A stretch of 64,000 nucleotides of DNA, taken from the NCBI GenBank assembly GCA_003024785.1, contig PUQB01000194.1, positions 161,837 through 225,836 on the forward strand, read 5' to 3'. How positions within the stretch are numbered: position 1 is the stretch's first letter; every line of letters begins with the position of its first letter. Positions 35,475 to 45,369 of this stretch are shown here, one piece after another. The notes below the pieces were generated by a model that saw nothing but the letters and a program-made list of their open reading frames with translations, made no database searches and had not been told where the DNA came from. The position numbers were made by a program, and so were the translations under genes. The stretch comes from Selaginella tamariscina (lineage: Eukaryota; Streptophyta; Lycopodiopsida; Selaginellales; Selaginellaceae).

Positions 35475-35495
35475 GTTGTAACTAAAATGGGCATG
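35475..35495 (+). repeat. Left terminal inverted repeat
   Basis: Matches the reverse complement of 50172-50192 at 20 of 21 positions. The similarity weakens further in, apart from shared AT-rich GGAATATTC words. Confidence 0.92.
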
Positions 35496-35887
35496 GCTAT
35501 AGTCCCATTTCCTAATAATTAGCAATTTTAGCTATTTAATTAGCATTTTCTAATATTAAAGGAATATTCTTTAGAATATATGTTTGAAAAGAGAATATTC
35601 TTTAGAATATTCTATTTTGTATTCTACCCTTTAATAAATTATAGCATACATTGAACAAAAATTAATAACATTATAAAAGTAGAATGTATTAAATTATATA
35701 ATATATTGCCTAATATAACAATTAAGGAAGAGCATAAGAGGTACATTATATAAATATTGATGTTGTTATTAAAATATTAATATTTAAATATAACATTATT
35801 AATTAAAAATTTGTAGTAGTAATAATATATATATAAATCCTATAATAATATAGTCAATCTTCCATATCATTTTTTAAATTTATATAG
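35496..35887. other. AT-rich left subterminal region of the transposon
   Basis: Contains repeated GGAATATTCTTTAGAATAT words. It is similar to the relic at 56029-56260. No gene seen. Confidence 0.6.
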
Positions 35888-38800
35888 TTAAGTATACAAT
35901 TTGGTACTATTATTAAAGAGTTTATAATAATTATGAATATTAATATATGATATTTTATAATTTGTAATTGCTTTAAGCTTCAGAAAACATACATTCCTTG
36001 CAGTTTTGTTAATCGTGACTTTATCAACGCTTCTTGACATCCACCCATATCGAATGGATTTAACATTTATAAAACATGCTGGGTCTTTTTGATTGGGAGA
36101 CCATGTTTTCTCTAGGCATCCATTATATCTTTCGCTCTCCTTCTCGTGTCGCCTTTTTTGTGGTTTGAACCATGCAACCTTAACAATACTATTTTTTGTG
36201 ATTACTTCAGGTGTGTCGATAATTTGACCCATCCAAATAGGCTGATTATATGACGCATCTGGAGTAATGAGAACCATCATTAGTTTTTGAAGATCCTTGC
36301 AGCAATCAAAGTATGCTTTAGGTTTTTGGTTCCTTTGTCCAACAAAGTGTGGGGTTTGCACTTCCACATCACTACTGGCTTCTATGTCGTCTATGCTCAG
36401 TGATGTCATTTCAATCTCCTCTCGCCACCTTGTTTTAGGCCAGAAAGGGTGTTGCAATTCTGTACTTGTGACAGTAGGCCCTTCCAACTCTCGAACAACA
36501 GTCTCCCAATAGTTGACCACATGCTTATATAGTTCTGAGTAACCAGTTGCCTTATCAGAATTCTTTGGCATCGATTTTTGAACCCATGCCACATATTTTT
36601 TGATGCCATCAATAATAACCTCTTGTTCCTTGAGCTGGGCACTCAATGGAATAGGGTCTGGTTGTCCTTCTGGGAGAAGTGGCTTTCCATCCTCTCCACT
36701 TTTGAAGAGCATTAAGCCCTCTTTCGGTAACCACTCCTGCTCTGATGGCCGTAACTTGTACTGCATAATAGGTATACCATCTCGTATGGAGAAAAAGAAT
36801 TGTAGCGGCACAAGGTGACCAACTAAAGAATCACTCCCTTCTTTTATATACTCCTTGAGAAATTTTTTGAAGTCTGGCACCTCAGTCACAAGCAAAGCAC
36901 AACTTTTTTTGGAGATGCAATTTTCAAAAAGATTCATCATATGCGGTAAGGTAAGTGCACTTGTCCTTTTTGTAGAGTTGGAGACCTTGCTGAAGAACGC
37001 ATCAATATCTTCATGAGTGTGACCAACCATAAGGAAACTGAGCGTGATTGTTTCAAACACACCTTTGGCAACAAGCATTGACAAGTATGCTAGCACATAT
37101 CTAGAAAATAAAAGTAAGTATGAGCTTGAGAAACCCTTAAGTAAAATGATTTACCTATTTTTGTTCTCGCCTGCACAATTATCCATCTGTAAAAGCAAAT
37201 GACGAGGAAGCTTATTTGATGTTGAGGACACATGTACACTATTTGAGCTAGATCCCTCCACTGAACCAACTCTCAACAGGGCCATCTGTTTTTTGTGCAG
37301 GTGTGACAATGCCTCTCATATTCCCAAGTAGCCTCAAGTGCAGACGTGTTCATGAGAGCATTATGTAAAGGTTGAAGGTGTTGTTTCTTCACTTTGAGAT
37401 CACTGATAGGACTTGTCTGTGAGTGGGCTTCAAGGTTTCTGAAACACATGGCTAACGACCCAATAGTGAAATTGGAGTCGCTAGACCAATGTGGAAGTGA
37501 AAAGTGTCCATATGACTCACAACCGTGTCCATGTGTTAGCACACCTGTCAATGAAATCGGAAGTTTCATGACATTTCCAAGGCACTTTGGTGTTGCAAAG
37601 AGCTTTGGAATGCTGGTCTTTGAATGATCCATCTTGTCATGGATCAAGCACAGGTACTCTGATGGGCGTGACACAGAAAGCATGCGGTGTGCATAGTACT
37701 GAGACCGGCAAGTTTGTTGTGCAATCATGTGGGCCTCCATCTTCCTTTGAATGGTAGTGATCTCCACCAAGGTTTTTGCACAAGCCTCTGCAGCCTTCAA
37801 TGATGTACAAGTGTCACACTTGAAAAGCTAGAGTGTTTTGCAATCTCCACATCCTTAAAATGAGTATTCCATATGTTGTTGAAGGTACCAGTGCAGATTG
37901 CTTGGAGCCCCATCAAACTGAGGCACTTGTTCACATGTTCACACAGTTTCAATTGAGTGTAGATTGAAGGCAAAACCTTGAGATTTTCCCTGACCCCTGC
38001 ATTTGTGGTTCGGCATTTGTGAGGCATCCTGTCTGCATTTGCTTCCACAAAAGCCTTGAGTATCTCTATGGCTGCCAATGATGTGAGAGCGGGTTTTGAC
38101 CAAGCGAGTGTTCCCATGAACTGAGGTTCGCGCTCCATCTAGCCACTCATCCCTCCGACGGTAGAACGTGGTCTTTGGGATCCCGTATATACTGTACCAA
38201 GCTTTGAAGCAGATGGCCACCTTATTAAATACCATGGATGTACTCTGATAACCTGTGTCCGAGGCCATTCCATCAATACACCCAGTTAGTGCAGCATATA
38301 CAAACTCATGCCTTTGCTTTTGGGTGAGCATACGAAAGACATGTCTACATTGGGTAATTTCATTCCGGTCTGCCATCTGACAACACTTCTTCTTGCAACA
38401 GTCAATCGTGGAAATGCTCGTAACACTTTCGGAAGATGTAGGATCCATCTTTACCCTCTTGCTGAAACTTGCAGGGGAAGATCTACAACCCATGAATCGC
38501 CTTTTTCTTACAATAGGACCAATGCAAGGAACCTCTTCAAATATGAGTTGTTCTTCCGGGTTGTTATTATTGAAATCCAACCCAGAATATGTTGAACCAT
38601 CTTGCCGTCTTAATTCAGATGTTCGCCACCTCACGAGGGATCCAGGATACAATGTGCCATTAGGTGAAACCTCTGTCACAACTACACCCACGAAGTCGGA
38701 CCCTAGTTTCTCTTCTGACACTGCTTCCATTGGATTTATAGCTGTGATGATGCCTCTTCCGACTTCAATCTCACGAAGAAAGAGAATCACCTCATCCATC

Positions 38801-39088
38801 ACAGCAGGCAAGCCATCATCTGGTAAACTCGTGCTACTATTTGTTTGTGACTCTGCATATTCTGTGTCAGCCTTGACTTCATCAAATTCCNNACAATACA
38901 GGAGAACCCTCCTCAAATTCCATTCCCAGAACCTCAACATGCTTGAAAATGGTGTTCACCCATACGTACACACAAGATCCTTGGGAAATATTGTGACATG
39001 ATGCATTATTATCTCGAACTTCCACAGTTCCAGTGCCAACTATCTCGTTGTTCCGAAGAAGACATACTTTATCTCCAGTATTAAACAT
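35888..39088 (-). pseudogene. Transposase candidate (DUF7869-like) with an N-terminal En/Spm-like module, frameshifted
   Basis: I start it at the ATG at 39088 (M-F-N-T-G-D-K-V-C-L-L); a CAG acceptor just upstream allows an earlier exon. Two small beta-rich modules follow (V-G-T-G-T-V-E; G-R-G-I-I-T-A-I-N-P...L-G), then a Cys-rich stretch, a helix-turn-helix-like Y-G-I-P-K-T-T-F-Y-R-R-R and R-T-S-V-H-G-N-T. Further on come M-D-N-C-A-G-E-N-K-N-R, a small intron at about 37100-37160 (GTAAAT...TTTTCTAG) and M-V-G-H-T-H-E-D-I-D-A-F-F-S. The acidic D and D-x-D residues fit a DDE/RNase H-like nuclease, as I recall for DUF7869-type transposon proteins; this needs a profile search. Frame changes near 38115, 37810 and 37320 and two N at 38891-38892 break the frame as read. 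Confidence 0.6.
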
Positions 39089-39242
39089 ATTGTCCTGCAC
39101 ATAAATAATTGTATTATTTATGATATCTGTTTATGCAATATTTTTAAGAAATCTGAATTACGGTTACTTAATAATATGCATATGCAATAATACATAATTA
39201 TGTTTAGAGATAATATCTCATGTTTGATTAATACAACTGATG

Positions 39243-40045
39243 GGCGGGATTAATCCCGCCACGAATCCTCCGACGAGGAACGGTCGGCGGGATTAATCCC
39301 GCCGCCGACTCAACCCCTTCGGAGAGAGTCGGCGGGATTAATCCCGCCTTGGACTTCCGACAAGGAGAGCCGGCGGGATTAATCCCGCCGCCTCTCCCCT
39401 TCGGGGAGTCGGCGGGATTAATCCCGCCGACTCCTCCGACAAGGAAGAGCCGGCGGGATTAATCCCGCCGCCCTCCCCTCGGGAGTCGGCGGGATTAATC
39501 CCGCCGACTCCTCCGACGAGGAAGAGTCCGGCGGGATTAATCCCGCCGACTCATCCTCCCGGAGAGAGTCGGCGGGATTAATCCCGCCGGACTCCCTTCC
39601 TCGTCGGAGGAAGAGGCGGCGGGATTAATCCCGCCGGCTCTTCCTTGTCGGAGGGAGTCCAAGGCGGGATTAATCCCGCCCACAATTCTTACGACGGGGA
39701 ATGGGTGGCGGGATTAAATCCGCACATAACTCTCTCCAAAACTATGATTTCAAAGAGATCTCGGGATAAATCCTGTCCCCAAATCTTTAAAACAGGAAGT
39801 GGTGGCGAGATTAATCCCGCCACCCCTTCCCTGCCTCCTAAAATGGTTGGCGGGATTAATCCCGCCGACAACTCTTTCTAATAAATTCTGGTAACTCTTC
39901 ATCAGTTGAGAAGGTTATCGACGGGATTAATCCCGCCACTCTTTTTCAGTGGCGGAGAAGCATTGCCCGGGAGATGGTGGCGGGATTAATCCCGCCACTT
40001 CTTCAAAGAGGCGAAAAAGAAATGGCCGGATTAATCCCGCCGCCC
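39243..40045. repeat. Palindrome array 1: about 17 units of GGCGGGATTAATCCCGCC
   Basis: The 18-bp unit is its own reverse complement. About a dozen copies are exact; the rest differ by 1-4 bases (for example GGCGAGATTAATCCCGCC at 39803). Spacing is 35-65 bp, tightest at 39243-39690, loosening toward 40045. Many spacers are themselves hairpin-like (TCCTCCGAC-GAGGA). The array starts about 155 bp upstream of the leftward gene's start. High GC here contrasts with AT-rich DNA on both sides. Confidence 0.97.
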
Positions 40046-40609
40046 CGGTTAACCTAGAATATTAAGTTAAAAGGATATTTAAACGGATAAATCCCTAACG
40101 GAATATATTATAATCCTAATGCATTTCTAAACCCCTAAATTGTAATTTTAAGAGAGAATGTAAGAGAGTGAATCTTAATAAGTATTTTTAAATTTGTTTA
40201 TAATACTTACTTGTAAACAGCACTGAAGGCGCCGTGCTTTCCTATAAAGAATAGCACCCAATTTAATCTCGCTCCTGAGATGATCACTATGAAGAAAAAA
40301 GAAGATCTAAAGAGTGAAAAATACAGAAATGAAGAAACCCTTGCCGGAGAAAGAACCAGATCTGAATTTGAGTGGGAAATTAAATGCATTTTCAAATTTA
40401 CATGTCAGACCGACAATACATATGTCAGAAATTCAAATTTTTAAAAAGAACAGAAAATAAAATTTAAGATGAGTTGACACAAATATCCGACACTCTGACA
40501 TATATACTCTCCAGTTCCAATGAGTATTTTAAAATTGCATTTAATGTTATTCAAGTGATTCAAGCTGTTTAATATTACGAAATTTTAGACTATATTCTAC
40601 ATTCTTAGT
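40046..40609. other. AT-rich non-coding sequence inside the transposon
   Basis: No gene or strong repeat is visible. It is a transition between palindrome array 1 and the AT repeat block. Confidence 0.4.
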
Positions 40610-41400
40610 ATTCAAGTATATTTATATATATATATATATAAATATATACTTATACAATAAATAAATTGATATATTATTATGTATCATTTAAAATATATTC
40701 ATAGTCTGTTTATTATTATTATTTTCTTAATTATCGAGTATTTAGTTTTCATTTCCTAGTATCAATGGGATATTCTTTATTTTTATTAATATTTGAAGAA
40801 TATTCTAATATTAAACCTGATTATCATAATTAAATTAGTCTTGTTCTTAATTATTGCAGTAATTATTCTACATTTGTATATATTAATGGGATTTTCTCAA
40901 TTAATTTGTTATTATTTCAAGAATATTCATGTGTTAAACCTTATTATCAATATTAAATTAATACACACTATGAACATATTTTAAATTATACATAATAATA
41001 CATCATTTTATCTAATATATAGTCATATATAGTTTTAATAATATATATATTAATATCATTTCCTTAATACTTGAGTAATTAATCTTCTTTATATTAATGG
41101 GATATTCTTTATTATTTTCTTATTATTCCAAGAATATTCCAATATTAAACATGATTATGATAATTAATTTAGTTAATTATTTGAGTACTTAATTTACATT
41201 TGTATATATTAATGGGATTTTCTCAATTAATTTCTTATTATTTCAAGAATATTTCAATGTTAAACCTTTTTATCAATATTAAATTAATATATATTATTAA
41301 AACTATATATGGCTATATATTAGATAAAATCATATATTATTATGTATAATTTAAAATATGTTCATAGTGTGTTTATTAATATTATTTTCTTAATTATTCG
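40610..41400. repeat. AT-rich direct and inverted repeats
   Basis: TATATTAATGGGATTTTCTC recurs at about 40878 and 41208 with the following ~80 bp. Related units with GGGATATTCTTTAT lie at about 40768 and 41100. An ~80-bp stretch at 40970-41049 (ATGAACATATTTTAAATTAT) is inverted at 41290-41375. Confidence 0.7.
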
Positions 41401-41485
41401 ATGTTTTTTTGCACACATATATAAACACAATCATAAATTTACACACGCATTACAAGAACTTACAAAAACACATATGCACACACAT

Positions 41486-42190
41486 GCACAACCCTAAACC
41501 AAACTGAAGAAATATGTTGCTTCTTTATTGAAAACATCATGTTCAACGCATGTATGATATATGTACTCAATCTGTGTGTATGTAACACATTGAATTTACA
41601 TGTGTAATATTTATATTAAGCTTGTTGGGAGCAAAACCCTAAACCCTAAACCCTGTGTATACATGTGTGTACAAAAATAATTTTTCAACACTCTCTCTTC
41701 ACACCATGCATGATCCATCCTAAACCCTAAACCCTAAACCCTAATATGTAACACAATGAATTTACTCATGTAATATGTATGTATGTCTGTGTGTATACAC
41801 GTGTATGTATATATGTGTACTCTGTATGTATATATGTGTACTTTCTGTCTTCTCTCATACATACACACCATGCATGATCCATGTTAATATGTACTGTCTC
41901 TTCTCTCAAACATACACACATGCATGATCTATAATATGTACTCGGTCTCTCTAAATATTATGTATGTCTGTGTGTATAATACACACCATGCATGATCCAT
42001 AATATGTACTGTCTCTCTTCTCTCATATACTATGTATGTATATCTGTGTATAATATGTGTAAGTATATATGTGTACTAATAATATGCAATGTGTACAAAA
42101 TAATTTTTCAACACTCTCTCTTCTCTCATACATACACACCATGCATGATCCATCCTAAATCCAAAACCCTAAACCCTAAACCCTAAACCC
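41486..42190 (+). repeat. Interstitial telomere-like CCCTAAA tracts with microsatellites
   Basis: Short runs of CCCTAAACCCTAAA occur at 41635-41654, 41719-41742 and 42155-42190, plus single units (41491). They are separated by TGTATGTATA and CTCTCTTCTCTCATACATAC type sequence that repeats around them (CACCATGCATGATCCAT several times). Confidence 0.85.
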
Positions 42191-42429
42191 ATGTAATATG
42201 TATGTATGTCTGTGTGTATACACGTGTGTATGTATATATTATGTGTATTAATATATGCAATGTGTATGTATGTATTGATACACATGAAACTTTAACACTC
42301 TCATGGACACACAATGTTAAATCCCTGCATGATTTATATTTTTGGGGTGTATGTGATACACCCACACACACGCGCGCTAATAATATAATGAAAGAATATT
42401 CGTTTAGGGCGAATCTATATTTTATTCTT

Positions 42430-42520
42430 TTTAGGGTTTAAGTATATTCTCAGAAGGAATATTCTATTAGGGTTAATATATATATTTAATTCATTTAGGG
42501 TTAGGTATATTCTTAGGGTT
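42430..42520 (-). repeat. Telomere-like TTAGGGTT words in the opposite orientation
   Basis: TTTAGGGTTTAAG, TTAGGGTTAATA, TTTAGGGTTAGG and CTTAGGGTTTC occur within 90 bp, opposite in orientation to the CCCTAAA runs just to the left. Confidence 0.75.
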
Positions 42521-42539
42521 TCAAGAGGCGGCGGCTGTG

Positions 42540-42822
42540 CACACAGGTGAGATGTGTGTGTGTGTGTGGTGTGTGTGTGTATATAGTATAGGAGTGTGCG
42601 TATAAATTTTTTTAGTTTTATCTCTGTGTGTGTTTGTTTATCTGTATGATTTTATTTGTTTCGCTCACACACGCATACACACGATATACATATACACATA
42701 TATATATTACCTTATACATATATACATACATATATTATGTGTACCAGTATCTGTAAAATTTTTTTTATTGATCTATCTCTCCCACACACGCACACTGCTT
42801 TAACACACACACACACAACACA

Positions 42823-42896
<74 letters not shown>

Positions 42897-43524
42897 TATA
42901 TATATATAATCAATGCATATTAAGAAATAGTATACAACACTAGTTTATATATATGCTTATATATTCATATGGGTTATATATCTATACACACATATATATA
43001 TGTGTGTGTTTTCTGTATAATTTTATTTATTTATTAGTTTTATCTCTCGCACACACACGCACACTCCTGTGTATGTATATGTGTGTGTGTGTGTGTGTTT
43101 GTTTATCTGTATGATTTATTTGTTTCGCTCACACACGCATACACACAATATACATATCACATATATATACTATATACATATATACATACATACAACACTA
43201 GTTATATATATGCTTATATATTCACAGACTCTCTCTCTTTCTCTATGGATTATATATCTATATACACACATATATATGTGTGTGTTTATCTGTATAATTT
43301 TATTTATTATTAGTTTTATCTTTCGCACACACACGCACACTCCTGTGTATATATATGTTTGTGTGTGTTTGTTTATCTGTATGATTTATTTGTTTCGCTC
43401 ACACGCATACACACGATATACATATACACACATATATATACCTATGTACACACATATATTATGTGTACCAGTACTGTATAATTTTATTTATTTATCTATC
43501 TCTTGCACACACACGTACACTCCT

Positions 43525-43573
<49 letters not shown>

Positions 43574-43640
43574 CAACACCACACATATATGTGTGTGTGT
43601 TTTTATCTGTATAATTTTTTTATTTATTAATTTTATCTCT
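42540..43640. repeat. CA/TG and TA microsatellite block
   Basis: Long TG/CA runs and (TA)n (for example 42855-42905 and 43550-43572) alternate with a repeated module (TCTGTATGATTTATTTGTTTCGCTCACACACGC, given here as key words TTTGTTTCGCTCACAC and TATCTCTCGCACACAC). The longer frames here are low-complexity and not genes. Confidence 0.85.
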
Positions 43641-43663
43641 CGCACACACGCTAAGCCCCTCGA

Positions 43664-45030
43664 GCGTGGGATTAATCCCGCCGCTATAGGTTTATGGCCT
43701 CGGCGGCGGGATTAATCCCGCTATATGGTTGGGCCATGGCGGCGGGATTAATCCCGCTGCTCACCCATGCCCTGCGCGGAATGCGGCGGGATTTATCTCG
43801 CCGGCAATGGCTGTGTGAAGGCCCTAATGGGCGGGATTAATCCCGCCGGATTCCGTGCAGGGCATTTACAGGGGATGGGCGGCGGGATTAATCCCGCCGC
43901 TCATGAGGCTAATCGAAGAGCCTGCATGAAAGATCCTGCACGGAAGGCTAACCGAAGAGCCTACATGACATGTCCTGCGCGTAAGGCGGCGGGATTAATC
44001 CCGCCGCCCAGGAAATTCACGCAGGACATGAACGGCGGGATTAATCCCGCCCCACGCTCATGCCCTTCGCGGAGGGCGGCGGGATTAATCCCGCCGCTCA
44101 GGGCACTTCCGCAGGATATAAGCGGCATGATTAATTCCGCCCCCACCCATCCCTGTTCAAAATGCCGCAGCCAATATATGTGTGAGCGCATGATTTACGA
44201 GAGGGCGGCGGGATTAATCTCTCCGAACCTTCATTGCCCGGTGGCGGGATTAATCCCGCACCCTTTTTTCCTCCATTGGTATGTTGAATCAATCCCAACT
44301 AATCTGTCTGAGACGGAGAAGGTTTACAAAATACCAATGGAGGGAACTGAGAAGGGTGGTGGGATTAATTTCACCATCCCTTACATGGTGGGCCGGATTA
44401 ATCCCGCCGCGTACGCATTCCCTGCGCGGAATCGGGCAGGATTTATCCCGCCGCCATTGGCCTGCCTGAAGGGCTTAGGCGGCGGGATTAATCCCGCAAG
44501 ATTTCGCACAGGGCATTGGCGTTCGGCGGGATTAATCCCGCCGTAGGCCCGAGTGAAGGGCCTGGGAGCGGATTAATCCGCCGCGTACGCATGCCCTGCC
44601 GGAATTGGGCGAGATTTATCCGCCGCCATTGGCCTACCTGAAGTGCCTAGGCGGCGGGATTAATCCCGCCGAGTCTTCAATGCCTGTTGGAGAATGAATC
44701 CCGCCACCCTTCTTTTTTCTCCATTGGTGAGTCGGACCAATCCTAAACGTTTCTGTTGAGACGTAGAAGGTTTACAACATACCAATGGAGAGAATTGGGA
44801 AGGGTGGGGAAATTCATTTAACCATCCCTTACATGGTGGGCGAGATTAATCCCGCCTCCTTTCTGGAGTCACTGAAGGGTGTGAGAAATAAATCCTGCCC
44901 AGTTCTCTCTGAGACCGAGAAGGTGGCAAGATTAATTCCGCACTCCCGTTCAAGGCCTCCAGAAAGGTGGCGAGATTAATCCCCCCACTCTTTCAGGAGG
45001 CATTGAAGGGGTGGCGAGATTAATCCCGCC
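43664..45030. repeat. Palindrome array 2: about 25 units of the same 18-bp palindrome
   Basis: Exact GGCGGGATTAATCCCGCC occurs at about seven places (for example near 43830, 43881, 43987, 44078, 44524, 44653). The others carry changes, often symmetric (GGTGGGATTAATTTCACC) or in the centre (GGATTTATC). Spacers share GCATGCCCTGCGCGGAAT and AGGGCCT words distinct from array 1. It is more diverged than array 1 and ends about 340 bp before the ATG of the rightward gene. Confidence 0.96.
44271..45030. repeat. ~448-bp higher-order repeat within array 2
   Basis: The word CTCCATTGGT at 44271 and 44719, its inverted partner ATACCAATGGAG at 44331 and 44779, and CCATCCCTTACATGGTGGGC at about 44375 and 44824 repeat with a period near 448 bp. 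Each 12-bp pair forms an inverted repeat around a ~48-bp loop. Confidence 0.85.
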
Positions 45031-45144
45031 GCACCTTCCATGTGAATATATATGTGTATTAGTATATATAAGTTGCATATCTCATTTTATTTACTTTTAT
45101 CATCTTATCATAATATTTCGAGTAAAAGCTAGGAATCTATGTAA

Positions 45145-45231
45145 AACTGTCCAGAGCTCACATTTGTGGTGGTTCTAAAACGAAATGTTATCTTTCTTTT
45201 GCACTAACACAAATGTGAGCTTCGGACAGTT
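45145..45231. promoter_or_regulatory. Long stem-loop upstream of the ParB-methyltransferase-like gene
   Basis: 24-bp arms at 45145-45168 (AACTGTCCAGAGCTCACATT...) and 45208-45231 pair at 22 of 24 positions around a ~39-base loop. It lies between array 2 and the gene's ATG, so it could be a promoter, transcript or replication structure. Confidence 0.8.
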
Positions 45232-45369
45232 AATTACGTCTACTTCTCTCTGTGTATTATTTTTGTATATTCGGTTTATACAAGTGTGTGTGCGTTTTTA
45301 TATATTTGTATTCATAGTGTATTTTTGCAGAAGGACGATTTGATCAAACAAGGAGATCGAGTCATTAGT

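Noticed and set aside
41486..42520. A chromosome end
   Set aside because: The telomere-like tracts are short, occur in both orientations and lie inside a transposon flanked by coding sequence.
43069..43614. A 181-codon frame rich in Tyr, Ile, His and Thr
   Set aside because: It is low-complexity CA/TA microsatellite translation.
43767..44546. A 259-codon open frame with repeated G-G-I-N-P-A and A-G-L-I-P-P
   Set aside because: It is the translation of the palindrome array. Both strands and several frames stay open because of the repeat; there is no domain or start context.
39243..45030. Regularly spaced repeats resembling a CRISPR array
   Set aside because: The repeat is a full palindrome with variable spacing and decayed copies, in a plant-like context with introns and no cas genes.
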